Shown here in pieces: positions 7,511-16,029 of a stretch of DNA of 44,553 nt (position 1 is its first letter; the number at the start of each line of letters is the position of its first letter). The notes under the pieces were generated by a model that was given only the letters and a program-made list of their open reading frames with translations, did not search any database and was not told where the DNA came from. The position numbers and the translations under genes were made by a program. The DNA comes from Gemmatimonadota bacterium (GTDB lineage: Bacteria > Gemmatimonadota > Gemmatimonadetes > Longimicrobiales > Gaopeijiaceae). The DNA is taken from the NCBI GenBank assembly GCA_028873845.1, contig JAPPNO010000095.1:1-44553 (forward strand), written 5' to 3'.

Positions 7511-9499
7511 GTGCTGCCGGAGAACTCCCCGACGCGCAACAGCGTGCCCGGCGGCCGGTCCGTCGCCGCGGCCAACCCCGCGCTTGCAGCAGTGGCTGTT
7601 GCGCCTGGCGGCATCCGGCGCTCGCGCAGCCAGGTCCGCCGGTTGTTCGTCGTGTCGGTTCTCCCTGGACTCCTCGCATTCGCCGCGCTCGGAGCGGCCG
7701 CCCAGACATCTCCCGGAGACTCCCGGTGGGAACGGATCATCTACGGCATCGAGGTCCGGGACGAAGCGGGCGACCTCATCGACCACCCCTTCCTGGGCGG
7801 CTTCAACCTGCCGCGCCCCCAACTGGCCGACTCCGACGGCGACGGCGACCTCGACCTCTTCCTGCAGGAGCACTCCGACCGCGTCATGTTCTTCCGCAAC
7901 GACGGCTCCGGCGCCAGCGAGTACCGCTGGGTCACCGACACCTTCGAAGGTCTCTCGGTGGGCGAGTGGTACCGGTTCACCGACGTGGACCTGGACGGCG
8001 ATCTCGACTTGCTCGCCGAGGAGCCCTACAGCTACATCCGCTACTACCGCAACGACGGCGGCTCGGGGCCCGCCAGGTACGTACTCGCGGCCGACACCCT
8101 CAAGGACGTGGCGGGCGAACCCATCTTCTCGGACCGCCAGAACATCCCCAACGCGGCCGACATCGACTGCGACGGGCAGCTGGACCTCCTGATCGGCCGC
8201 CTCACCGGAACGATCACCCGGTACGAAGCCGAGGACATCGACGAGAACGGCGTCCCGCGCTTCCGCCACATCACCGACTCCTTCGAGGACATCGAGATCG
8301 TCGCGGCCTTCCAGGGGCTGCGCCACGGGGCGAACACCATGGCGCTGGGAGACGTCGACCAGGACGGCGACCACGACCTCTTCTGGGGCGATTTCTTCGA
8401 AGCCGGCCTGCTCTTCATCGAGAACACAGGGACCTGCGGGCGTCCGGTGCTGCGCGGCACGCCGCGCCCCTTCCCCCCCGGCGACCCGGTCGCCACCTCG
8501 GGGTACAACGCCCCCGCCCTGGGAGACATCGACCTGGACGGCGACCTTGACCTCACCATGGGCGTTCTGGGCGGCGCGTTCGGCCCGGCGCGCACCGCGG
8601 TCGAAAACCTCCACCAGTTCATCCAGAACGACGACGGCGAGTTCACGCCCGTGACCTCCCGCCTGATCCGCACCGTGGACGTGGGCAGCGAGTCCATTCC
8701 CGCCCTGACCGACCTCGACGGCGACGGCGACCTCGACCTGCTCATCTCCAACAAGATCGAACCGGACGACTCCGAGACGGGGGCGCTCTACCTCTTCGAG
8801 AACACCGGGTCCGTGTCCGCTCCCGCGTTCCAGGCGCGCGGCAAGGTCCCGGGGCTCCCCACGGCCTACCACTTCGCGCCCGCATTCGGCGATCTGGACG
8901 GCGACGGCGACGACGACATGCTGCTGGGCGAGTGGCGCGACCGGATGGCCTACTACCGCAACGATGGGCGCGGCCTGTTTTCGCGCAACGATCTTCTGCC
9001 GCGCTGGACGCTGGTCGACACCGCCGCCGCCACCCTGACCAGGGGCCGCAACACGACGCCCACGCTGGGCGACCTGGACGGCGACGGCGACCTCGACCTG
9101 ATCGTCGGCGAGTCGTCGGGGGCGCTCAACTACTACCGCAACGACGGTGGCCCCGGCGGCCCGGACTTCCAGCTCGTCTCGGACGAGTTTCAGGACATCG
9201 ACGTCGGCCGCCGCAGCGTCCCCACCCTGGTCGATCTGGACGGCGACGGCGACCTCGACCTGGCGGTGGGATCGGAGATCTCGGGACTGCGGCTGTTCTT
9301 CAACGAGGGGACGCCGCGGGATCCGGTGTTCGTCGAAGCCGAACCTTTCGGCCCCGAAGTCCCGGCATTCACCGCGCCCGTATTTGCGGACATCGACGAT
9401 GACGGCGACCTTGATCTGATTGTGGGAGGAAACGGCGGTGGGCTCGTGGTTTACCTGGCCGCCCGCGGACATCCGGGAACAGAGGGGGGTGCGCGGTGA
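7511..9499 (+). CDS. VCBS/FG-GAP repeat exported protein with calcium loops
   Basis: A 662-residue protein that starts with GTG only four bases after the previous stop. The N-terminus is long: the hydrophobic signal-like segment (RRLFVVSVLPGLLAFAALG) begins near residue 43 and ends in AAAQT near 65. The true start may therefore be a later codon such as GTG 7592, but no site has a strong Shine-Dalgarno. The mature part has about ten D-x-D-G-D-x-D loops (for example SDGDGDLDLF, DLDGDGDLDLI, DIDDDGDLDLI), typical of integrin-alpha-like FG-GAP blades that bind calcium. It is expected to fold as one or two extracellular propellers. Its stop overlaps the GTG of the next gene. Confidence 0.87.
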   Translation: MLPENSPTRNSVPGGRSVAAANPALAAVAVAPGGIRRSRSQVRRLFVVSVLPGLLAFAALGAAAQTSPGDSRWERIIYGIEVRDEAGDLIDHPFLGGFNLPRPQLADSDGDGDLDLFLQEHSDRVMFFRNDGSGASEYRWVTDTFEGLSVGEWYRFTDVDLDGDLDLLAEEPYSYIRYYRNDGGSGPARYVLAADTLKDVAGEPIFSDRQNIPNAADIDCDGQLDLLIGRLTGTITRYEAEDIDENGVPRFRHITDSFEDIEIVAAFQGLRHGANTMALGDVDQDGDHDLFWGDFFEAGLLFIENTGTCGRPVLRGTPRPFPPGDPVATSGYNAPALGDIDLDGDLDLTMGVLGGAFGPARTAVENLHQFIQNDDGEFTPVTSRLIRTVDVGSESIPALTDLDGDGDLDLLISNKIEPDDSETGALYLFENTGSVSAPAFQARGKVPGLPTAYHFAPAFGDLDGDGDDDMLLGEWRDRMAYYRNDGRGLFSRNDLLPRWTLVDTAAATLTRGRNTTPTLGDLDGDGDLDLIVGESSGALNYYRNDGGPGGPDFQLVSDEFQDIDVGRRSVPTLVDLDGDGDLDLAVGSEISGLRLFFNEGTPRDPVFVEAEPFGPEVPAFTAPVFADIDDDGDLDLIVGGNGGGLVVYLAARGHPGTEGGAR

Positions 9500-10008
9500 A
9501 TCTGGACGACATTCAGGCCGTCATCGAGAGCGCCAAGGTGCGCGACGACGGGAAGCTGGAAGAGTTCATCCGGCGCATGTCGCCGGGGTCGACCGGCGAG
9601 GAGGTCGAGGACGCGGCCAAGGTCGCCGTGGAGGTGGTCGAGATGGTGCCGATCGTGCTGGCTTGCGCGGCACAGGCCGCCGAGCAGCGACGGCTGACGA
9701 TGGTTGTCATGCCCATCCTGGACCATGCCGCGCGCTACATCGTAAACCCGGTGGACCTGATTCCGGAAATGACGCAGGGGATGGCCGGGCTTCTGGACGA
9801 TACCTACCTGGTCTTTCGGATCCTCGAGAACCTCAACCGGGGCTCCCCGCCGCTCATGGACACCGACTTCGGCGTGCCGCTGCGCTTCCTGCGGAGGCTG
9901 CTGGGGGAGGAGATCAGCGCCAAGCTGGACGCCGCGTCGCTCTTCGCGCTCCAGGATGTGTCCCAGCAGATGTCCCGCGCGTGGGACGAGGCGGGGCACC
10001 AGCCGTGA
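9496..10008 (+). CDS. YkvA-type DUF1232 protein
   Basis: A 170-residue protein starting with GTG, which overlaps the previous stop (GTGA) and is preceded by a G-rich Shine-Dalgarno (GAGGGGGG). The central part contains the DUF1232/YkvA signature: YIVNPVDLIPEMTQGMAG followed by LLDDTYLVF, which corresponds to the usual N-P-x-D-L-I-P-D and G-x-x-D-D segments. DUF1232 proteins are small membrane-associated proteins without a settled function. Here it lacks a strong transmembrane helix apart from the moderately hydrophobic segment around residues 50-62. Overlap with the VCBS gene suggests co-translation. Confidence 0.8.
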   Translation: MNLDDIQAVIESAKVRDDGKLEEFIRRMSPGSTGEEVEDAAKVAVEVVEMVPIVLACAAQAAEQRRLTMVVMPILDHAARYIVNPVDLIPEMTQGMAGLLDDTYLVFRILENLNRGSPPLMDTDFGVPLRFLRRLLGEEISAKLDAASLFALQDVSQQMSRAWDEAGHQP

Positions 10009-10137
10009 GGGTGGGGCGCGGGGTCGAGCGCATGGTGCCGCGACGGCGCCCAACCGGGCCCGCGATGGGAAACGACTCGCCGCCGGTGGCCGTAGGCAAG
10101 GAGTAAAACGGGGTCAGCCCCGGGAAAGGAACGACAA

Positions 10138-10389
10138 ATGATAGCTGAGACGATTGGGCTGGCAGCGGGTGTGTTCGGACACGTGAAGACCAAGGATTTC
10201 GTGCGCCGGAAGCTGCGGTACACGAAGGTCGCGGAAAAGTCGGCGAGCGGGATGGGGCTTGCCACGGGCGCGGTCGCGACGGTCGGACTGGCTGCCTTGC
10301 CGGTGATTACGCTGTTGCCGGCGGTGCTGGTGGGCGCCGGCATCGGCACGGGGGTTGCGTTCGGGATCAAGCAGGCGCGGGGGAGATAG
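10138..10389 (+). CDS. Small hydrophobic membrane protein, unknown
   Basis: An 83-residue protein preceded by GGGAAAGGAACGACAAATG, with a good ribosome binding site. The N-terminal 35 residues are basic (VKTKDFVRRKLRYTKVAEK). The remainder (about 38-75) is one long or two short glycine/alanine-rich membrane segments, ending in the basic KQARGR. No family is recognised. It is 129 bp downstream of the DUF1232 gene and may be the last gene of that run. Confidence 0.65.
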   Translation: MIAETIGLAAGVFGHVKTKDFVRRKLRYTKVAEKSASGMGLATGAVATVGLAALPVITLLPAVLVGAGIGTGVAFGIKQARGR

Positions 10390-10449
10390 CAGGCGCCGAC
10401 CCCGCGCGGACTTCCACCAGCCTTCGGGCAACATTCAGAAAGCAGCCCC

Positions 10450-11691
10450 TTGAGCCAAGGCAAGCGAACCGTCCGGGCGTGGATTCTCTACGACTTCGCC
10501 AATTCCATCTACCCGGCGGTCGTGACGACGGCCGTCTTTCCGATCTTCTACCGCGGCACGGTCGTCGGCAGCGAAGGTGGCGTGGCCGAACTGTGGTGGG
10601 GGTGGGCGGTGGCCGTCTCGGCGATCATCGTCGCCCTGACCTCGCCGCTGCTGGGCGCGATCGCCGACCGCAGCGGTTCCCGCAAGCGTTTCCTGGGCTT
10701 CTATGTGGTCACCTGCCTGATCGGCGTGGCGCTCATGATGACGCTCGAGCCCGGGATGGTCGTCGCGGGCTTCCTCATCTTCGTCCTGAGCAACGTGGGG
10801 TTCGAGAGCGCGAACGTCTTCTACAACGCGTACCTCCCTGACATCGTCCCGCCCGAACGGCTTGGCCGCACCTCGGGATACGGCTACGGTCTGGGATACC
10901 TGGGGTCGGCGCTCGGCCTGCTGCTCGTCCTCCCGTTCGCGCGCGAGGGGCGCATGGAGGTCGTCTGGACCATCGTCATCGCCTACTTCGCGATCTTCTC
11001 GATCCCGGCGTTCCTCTTCCTGCCGAAGGACTCGCGGGGCGAAATGGGCATCGGGCAGGCCGCCAGGAAGGGGCTGGCGGACTTCAAGCGCATCGCCGCC
11101 GAGGTCTGGGGGCACTCGAACCTGCGGCGCTTCCTCGTCGCCTTCTTCTTCTACATCGACGGGGTCCTGACCATCATCGTGATGGCCGCCGTCATCGCGC
11201 AGGGGACCTTCGGCTTCGACCAGCAGCAGGTAATCATCCTCTTCCTGATCGTGCAGTTTTCGGCGCTCATCGGGGCGTATTCGCTGGCGAAACCCGCGGA
11301 CACGCTCGGGCCGAAGAAGGTGCTGTCGGGGGTGCTCTGCCTGTGGGTGGTGGCGGGGATCTCCGCGTACTTCGTCGAGAGTCCCGATGTCTTCTACGGT
11401 CTCGCGGTTGCAGCCGGGTTCGGCCTCGGGTCGGTGCAGTCCGCCAGCCGGGCGCTGATGGCGTCGCTGATCCCGGACGGCCGGGAGGCCGAGCTGTTCG
11501 GGTTCTACGCGCTGTGCGGAAGGTCCTCCTCGGTGTTGGGCCCGGTGCTCTTCGGTGGGGTCACCTACCTCGCCGGTGGCAACCAGCGCCCCGGCTTCCT
11601 GGTGCTCACGGCGCTCTTCCTGATCGGCCTCATCCTGCTGCAGCGGGTGCGTGACCCGAAGGCGCCGGCCCCGGCAGGAGACCCGGCATGA
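10450..11691 (+). CDS. MFS transporter, UMF1/Atg22-like
   Basis: A 413-residue polytopic membrane protein with about 12 hydrophobic segments. The N-terminal signature RAWILYDFANSIYPAVVTTA matches the UMF1 (Atg22-like) branch of the major facilitator superfamily. The inter-helix loop ADRSGSRKRFLG is the MFS motif A equivalent. The start is TTG at 10450, with a poor ribosome binding site. The stop overlaps the ATG of the arsenite methyltransferase gene (ATGA), so the pair is likely translated together. A role in exporting an arsenic compound or a metabolite is an inference from that coupling; UMF1 substrates are poorly known and amino-acid export is an alternative. Confidence 0.85.
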   Translation: MSQGKRTVRAWILYDFANSIYPAVVTTAVFPIFYRGTVVGSEGGVAELWWGWAVAVSAIIVALTSPLLGAIADRSGSRKRFLGFYVVTCLIGVALMMTLEPGMVVAGFLIFVLSNVGFESANVFYNAYLPDIVPPERLGRTSGYGYGLGYLGSALGLLLVLPFAREGRMEVVWTIVIAYFAIFSIPAFLFLPKDSRGEMGIGQAARKGLADFKRIAAEVWGHSNLRRFLVAFFFYIDGVLTIIVMAAVIAQGTFGFDQQQVIILFLIVQFSALIGAYSLAKPADTLGPKKVLSGVLCLWVVAGISAYFVESPDVFYGLAVAAGFGLGSVQSASRALMASLIPDGREAELFGFYALCGRSSSVLGPVLFGGVTYLAGGNQRPGFLVLTALFLIGLILLQRVRDPKAPAPAGDPA

Positions 11692-12629
11692 CCATCGACG
11701 CCGCCGAACGCCGCGCCGCCGTCCGCGAACGCTACGCGAGAGTCGCGACCACCGGCGGAAGCTGCTGCGGGCCCGCGAATGGCGATGCTGCCGCGGACCA
11801 TGCCATCCGGACCGTGGGTGACGGCTGCTGCTCCCCTGAAACCGCAACCCCGGAAGCCGGCCCCGCCACCGCCGACGCAATCAGCTGCGCCGTCGGCTAC
11901 GACGAGAGCGAAATCAGCCGGGTGCCCGAGGGTGCCAACCTGGGACTGGGCTGCGGCAATCCCGTCGCGCTGGCGTCGCTGACCCCGGGCGAGACGGTGG
12001 TGGACCTGGGCGCGGGCGCGGGTTTCGACTGCTTCCTGGCCGCGGAGCGGGTCGGGCCGACGGGCCGCGTCATCGGGGTGGACATGACACCGGAGATGGT
12101 GGAGCGGGCCCGCGCCAACGCGGTGAAGGGCGGTTTCACCAACGTCGAGTTCCGCCTCGGCGAGATCGAGGCGCTGCCGGTGCGCGACGGGAGCGTGGAC
12201 GTGGTCATCTCCAACTGCGTGCTCAACCTCTCGGCCGACCGCCCGCGCGTCCTCGCCGAGGTCATGCGGGTGCTCCGCCCCGGTGGCCGGTTCATGATCT
12301 CGGACCTGGTCTCGGTGCAGGCGGTGCCGGACTTCATCGCGGCCTCGAAGGAGTCGCTGGTGGGGTGTCTTCCGGTGCAGGTGGCCGAATACGAGGCGGA
12401 TCTGGCCGCGGCGGGGTTCGCGGAGGTGACCGTGGAACCCAGGCAGCGCTATCCGTCGGAGCACATTCCGGGCGACCCGCGGGTGCGGCAGGTCATCGAG
12501 CGCGAACCGTGGCGGGAGGGGGAGGTGCGGGACTTCGTGGAATCGATCCATGGGGGGGCCATCGCGGCCGTGAAGCGGGCCGTCGCCACCACACACACAA
12601 CCATCGATACCGAAAGGAATCATCCGTGA
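11688..12629 (+). CDS. arsM: Arsenite S-adenosylmethionine methyltransferase
   Basis: A 313-residue class I methyltransferase that converts As(III) to methylarsenicals using SAM. The SAM loop VVDLGAGAGFDCFLA (104-118) and the acidic VDMTPEM are present. The arsenic-binding cysteines expected of ArsM are visible: C89 in GLGCGNP, C177 in ISNCVLNL and C227 in LVGCLPV. Extra N-terminal pairs C26-C27, C47-C48 and C67 resemble thiol-rich heads of other bacterial ArsM proteins. The product is probably trivalent methylarsenical, for detoxification or antibiotic-like use. The gene overlaps the MFS gene upstream and the lipoprotein gene downstream by 4 bp each. No ArsR-type regulator is seen nearby. 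Confidence 0.92.
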   Translation: MTIDAAERRAAVRERYARVATTGGSCCGPANGDAAADHAIRTVGDGCCSPETATPEAGPATADAISCAVGYDESEISRVPEGANLGLGCGNPVALASLTPGETVVDLGAGAGFDCFLAAERVGPTGRVIGVDMTPEMVERARANAVKGGFTNVEFRLGEIEALPVRDGSVDVVISNCVLNLSADRPRVLAEVMRVLRPGGRFMISDLVSVQAVPDFIAASKESLVGCLPVQVAEYEADLAAAGFAEVTVEPRQRYPSEHIPGDPRVRQVIEREPWREGEVRDFVESIHGGAIAAVKRAVATTHTTIDTERNHP

Positions 12630-13504
12630 CAAACCGAACATTCCTCGCGGCCGCCGCCGCGACACTTCTCGCCGCCTGCTCCTCCGGCGGGGCCGGCGAG
12701 CGCTCCGCGGCACCGGCACCGGCCGACAACCCGTTCAGGTACGATGTCCCGTCGCCGGCGACGCTCACGTACCAGATCGCCGACACCAACACCATGATCG
12801 TGACCATTCCGGGCCAGGGGGAGATGGACATGGCCCAGACGTCGTCCGCCACGCTGGCGCTGGCTTTTGTGGCCGATTCGGGCGGGGTACGCGTTTCGGG
12901 CACGGTGTCGGACTATTCGGCGGGCATGTCCAGCTCCATGATGGGCGACATGGGTGGAGGGGGGAACGAAGTGTCGGGCGATCTGGAGTTCGTGATCGGG
13001 ACGTGGGGTGATGTCGAGATGATATCGACACCCGAGGTGACCGGTGGTCCGCTCCCGGTGGCGACACCGTTCTCCTTCAGCGCACCCGACCTGTTCCCGC
13101 GCTTTCCCGGCCGACCGCTGGAACCCGGCGACACGTGGGCCGACACGATGACCTCATCCGCAGACCTGGAAGAGGTGCCGGAGCTGTCCGGAGCAGGCGA
13201 AAACACCACCATCTACACCTACACGCTGGTCGGGGACACCGTGGTCGCGGGCCTGACGCTGCACAAGATCACCATCAGCGGCGTCGGGACCATGCAGGTT
13301 TCCGGCACCGAACCGGAGGCCGGCGAAGATGTTTCGCAGGACATGACCAGCACCGTGGAGGGTTTCTACCTCTGGGACGCCGACCGCAGGCTCGTGGTCC
13401 TGGCGGATCTGGTGCGCACCATGGACGGAACGATGTCGATGGGCGGGATGGGAGCGATGGCGATGACCGGGGCCGGACCGTCGAGGATGCGGCTGGTGAA
13501 CTGA
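12626..13504 (+). CDS. Methionine-rich lipoprotein of unknown function
   Basis: A 292-residue lipoprotein starting with GTG at 12626, which overlaps the arsM stop (GTGA); AAAGGAA lies upstream. The lipobox is L-A-A-C with Cys18. The mature part is Thr/Ser-rich and beta-rich, with two methionine clusters (near GMSSSMMGDMGG and MSMGGMGAMAMTG at the C-terminus). I recognise no named family, although the overall look resembles DUF-type lipoproteins that follow propeller genes in this phylum. Methionine clusters can bind soft metals, so a link with ArsM or metals is possible but unproven. Confidence 0.75.
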   Translation: MTNRTFLAAAAATLLAACSSGGAGERSAAPAPADNPFRYDVPSPATLTYQIADTNTMIVTIPGQGEMDMAQTSSATLALAFVADSGGVRVSGTVSDYSAGMSSSMMGDMGGGGNEVSGDLEFVIGTWGDVEMISTPEVTGGPLPVATPFSFSAPDLFPRFPGRPLEPGDTWADTMTSSADLEEVPELSGAGENTTIYTYTLVGDTVVAGLTLHKITISGVGTMQVSGTEPEAGEDVSQDMTSTVEGFYLWDADRRLVVLADLVRTMDGTMSMGGMGAMAMTGAGPSRMRLVN

Positions 13505-13575
13505 ACCCGGGCCGCCCCCGCGGGCTTTCGAAGAACTACCGTGTGGAACACCGAAGTCGAATGGAGATCAAACTG

Positions 13576-15945
13576 ATGGATCAACTGAAAAGAGTGTCTC
13601 TCGTTGTGTTTCTGGGGGTTGCCATCGCCGCGGGCCGTCCGCCGGACGCGCTCGCGCAGGGTTACGGAGGTGCCGTTGCGGTAGCGGGCGGGGAGGTGGC
13701 GGTCGGACACCCGGGCTGCAGCGGAGTGGCCGGAGGCTGCGTGTACGTCTACTCGCTGGAGGGCGGGGAGTGGATCGAGGCGGCTACGGTCATGAGCCCG
13801 GACGCGGAGGTCGGTGACGGTTTCGGCTCTCGCCTGTCCGCCTCGGAGGGACGGCTCCTGGTTGCCGCGCCGAGTGCTGGCGTCGGGGGAGCGGGAGCGC
13901 TCTACGTCTTCTCCCGGACCGCCGACGGGTGGACCCCGGACGGCACGATTGTTCCGGAGGGTCTCCCCGAGGGCGCGCAGGTGGGCAACGTGGCCCTACA
14001 CGGGGACCTGGCCGCGGTGGCCGTATCGATCAGTCCGCAGCCGCCCGCGCGGCCGAGAGACGGCGTGATTCTCGTCTATCGCGATACGGGTGACGGGTGG
14101 GTGCGGGAAGCCATGCTTGAATCCCCCTTCAACCGGTTGACGCGCTTCGGCGGGGCAATGGCCCTGGGCGACGGGGTGCTGGTGACCGGCGCGTCGCGGG
14201 CGGGCCCGCTCGCCGGCAGCGCCCTGGTCTATGAACGCGGTCCGGACGGGTGGAGCCGGACCGCCGAGCTCCCGAGCCCGGACGGGCCGGCATCGTTCTT
14301 CGGGACCGCCGTACTCGTCGCGGGTGACCGCGTCCTCGTCGCGGCCGGGAATCCCGCGACTCAGCCGGGCCGCGTCATCGCTTTCGAGCGCGGGGGCGAC
14401 GGGTGGACGGAGAGTGGCAGGGTGCAGGCGCCCGATGGTGGTCCAAGGGACCGGTTCGGTGCCACGCTGGGCACCGACGGCACCACCGTCTGGGCGGGCG
14501 CTCCGGCCATCGACGGCCAACGCGGCGCAATCTACGAGTTCTCGCTGGACGATTCCGGCTTCGGCCCGATTCAGCGGCTGACCGGCGGCAGCGACAGCGG
14601 TGCCCAGATCGGTGGCCGGCTCGCGTACGACGACGGCCTGCTCGTCTCCGGCAACCCGGGTGCCGACAACGGCCTGGGAACGGCGCTGATCCTGGCGGGC
14701 GGCGCGGGCAACTGGTCGGAAGGCGCGACCGTCTTCACGGACGCGGACGAGATCGAGGCGGTGCTGGGCGGCCAGATCGACTGCGCCGGGGGCGAAGCCA
14801 CCGTCTTCGGGTGCAACGAGGTGGACCTGGTGGCGTACATGCCGGTTTCACAGCTGGGCGGCCAGCGAGGCGTGCGCGTCAACGACATCTGGGGCTGGAC
14901 CGACCCGGAGACCGACCGCGACTACGCGATCGTGGGGCGCAGCGACGGCACGTCGTTCGTGGACGTGACCGACCCGCCCAACCCTGTCCTCGTCGGCAAC
15001 CTCCCCAAGACCGAAGCGGCGCCGAGTTCGAGCTGGCGCGACATGAAGGTCTACAGCGACCACGTCTTCGTGGTCTCCGACAACGCCCCCGAGCACGGCA
15101 TGCAGGTGTTCGACCTGACGAGACTGCGCGAGTACGACGGGGAACCGCTCGCGCTTACCGAGGACGCGCGCTACGACCAGGTCAGCAGCGTGCACAACAT
15201 CGTGATCAACGAGGAGACCGGCTTCGCGTACGCGGTGGGTGCCGGGGGCGGCGGGGAGACCTGCGGCGGCGGCCTCCACATGATCGACATCCGCGACCCG
15301 AAGAACCCGACCTTCGCGGGCTGCTTCGCCGACGAGCGGACCGGCAGGTCCGGCACCGGGTACTCCCACGACGCGCAGTGCGTGGTCTACAGCGGCCCCG
15401 ACGAGGAGCACCGCGGCAAGGAGATCTGTTTCGGGTCCAACGAGACCGCGCTGAGCATCGCGGACGTGACCGACAAGGAGGCCCCCGTCGCGCTCTCGAT
15501 GGCCGAGTATCCCAACGCCAGCTACACGCACCAGGGATGGCTGACCGAGGACCAGGCATGGTTCTACATGAACGACGAGACGGACGAGACCGGCGGCCAG
15601 GTGTCGAACACGCGCACCCTGATCTTCGATGTCTCCGACCTCGACGACCCGCTGCTCGTCAAGGAGCACTTCTCCGAGAACACCTCCAGCGATCACAACC
15701 TCTACATCGTGGGCGACCTGATGTACCAGTCGAACTACAACAGCGGCCTGCGCGTCTTCGACATCGGCGACCGGGAGAACCCGCGGCCGGTGGGTTTCTT
15801 CGACACCGTGCCGGGGGAGGACTTCCCGTCGATGAACGGGTCGTGGAGCAACTACCCGTTCTTCAAGTCGGGGATCGTGGTGGTGACGTCGGGGGGTGAG
15901 GGGCTGTTCGTGGTGAGGTACCGGGGGAGGAGGCCGGTTTCGTAG
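13576..15945 (+). CDS. Choice-of-anchor-B / LVIVD-repeat secreted protein (paralogue 2)
   Basis: A 789-residue paralogue of the protein at 4034, with an N-terminal signal peptide (ending DALAQG). I chose ATG 13576, which has GGAG nine bases upstream; ATG 13561 (MEIKL) is an in-frame alternative adding five residues. The N-terminal FG-GAP-like half has diverged, whereas the C-terminal LVIVD half is very close to paralogue 1 (for example GGQIDC, VFGCNEVDLVAYMPVS, HMIDIRDPKNPTFAGCF, TSSDHNLYIVGDLMYQSNYN). It lies 71 bp after the lipoprotein gene. Constant C-terminal half with a variable N-terminal half suggests a common anchoring or assembly part and a changing recognition part. Confidence 0.87.
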   Translation: MDQLKRVSLVVFLGVAIAAGRPPDALAQGYGGAVAVAGGEVAVGHPGCSGVAGGCVYVYSLEGGEWIEAATVMSPDAEVGDGFGSRLSASEGRLLVAAPSAGVGGAGALYVFSRTADGWTPDGTIVPEGLPEGAQVGNVALHGDLAAVAVSISPQPPARPRDGVILVYRDTGDGWVREAMLESPFNRLTRFGGAMALGDGVLVTGASRAGPLAGSALVYERGPDGWSRTAELPSPDGPASFFGTAVLVAGDRVLVAAGNPATQPGRVIAFERGGDGWTESGRVQAPDGGPRDRFGATLGTDGTTVWAGAPAIDGQRGAIYEFSLDDSGFGPIQRLTGGSDSGAQIGGRLAYDDGLLVSGNPGADNGLGTALILAGGAGNWSEGATVFTDADEIEAVLGGQIDCAGGEATVFGCNEVDLVAYMPVSQLGGQRGVRVNDIWGWTDPETDRDYAIVGRSDGTSFVDVTDPPNPVLVGNLPKTEAAPSSSWRDMKVYSDHVFVVSDNAPEHGMQVFDLTRLREYDGEPLALTEDARYDQVSSVHNIVINEETGFAYAVGAGGGGETCGGGLHMIDIRDPKNPTFAGCFADERTGRSGTGYSHDAQCVVYSGPDEEHRGKEICFGSNETALSIADVTDKEAPVALSMAEYPNASYTHQGWLTEDQAWFYMNDETDETGGQVSNTRTLIFDVSDLDDPLLVKEHFSENTSSDHNLYIVGDLMYQSNYNSGLRVFDIGDRENPRPVGFFDTVPGEDFPSMNGSWSNYPFFKSGIVVVTSGGEGLFVVRYRGRRPVS

Positions 15946-15958
15946 GGGAGTGTCGGCG

Positions 15959-15976
15959 CGCACCGTTTTTGGTGCG
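15959..15976. terminator. Hairpin between convergent genes
   Basis: CGCACC (15959-15964) and GGTGCG (15971-15976) flank a GTTTTT loop. It sits in the 84-bp gap between two converging genes, so a bidirectional transcription end is plausible. The stem is only 6 bp and no strong T-run follows on either strand. Confidence 0.4.
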
Positions 15977-16029
15977 TAGCGGAGTTGTAGCGAGCGCCCC
16001 CTCGTTATTCGGGTGACTCATCGAACCCC

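Noticed and set aside
7316-9472. 718-codon open frame antisense to the VCBS gene
   Set aside because: It is a shadow of the repeated GACGGCGAC codons; the plus strand has a signal segment and calcium loops.
13135-13575. Long N-terminal extension of the second choice-of-anchor-B gene
   Set aside because: It overlaps the lipoprotein gene out of frame and has no protein-like features; the signal peptide begins at 13576.
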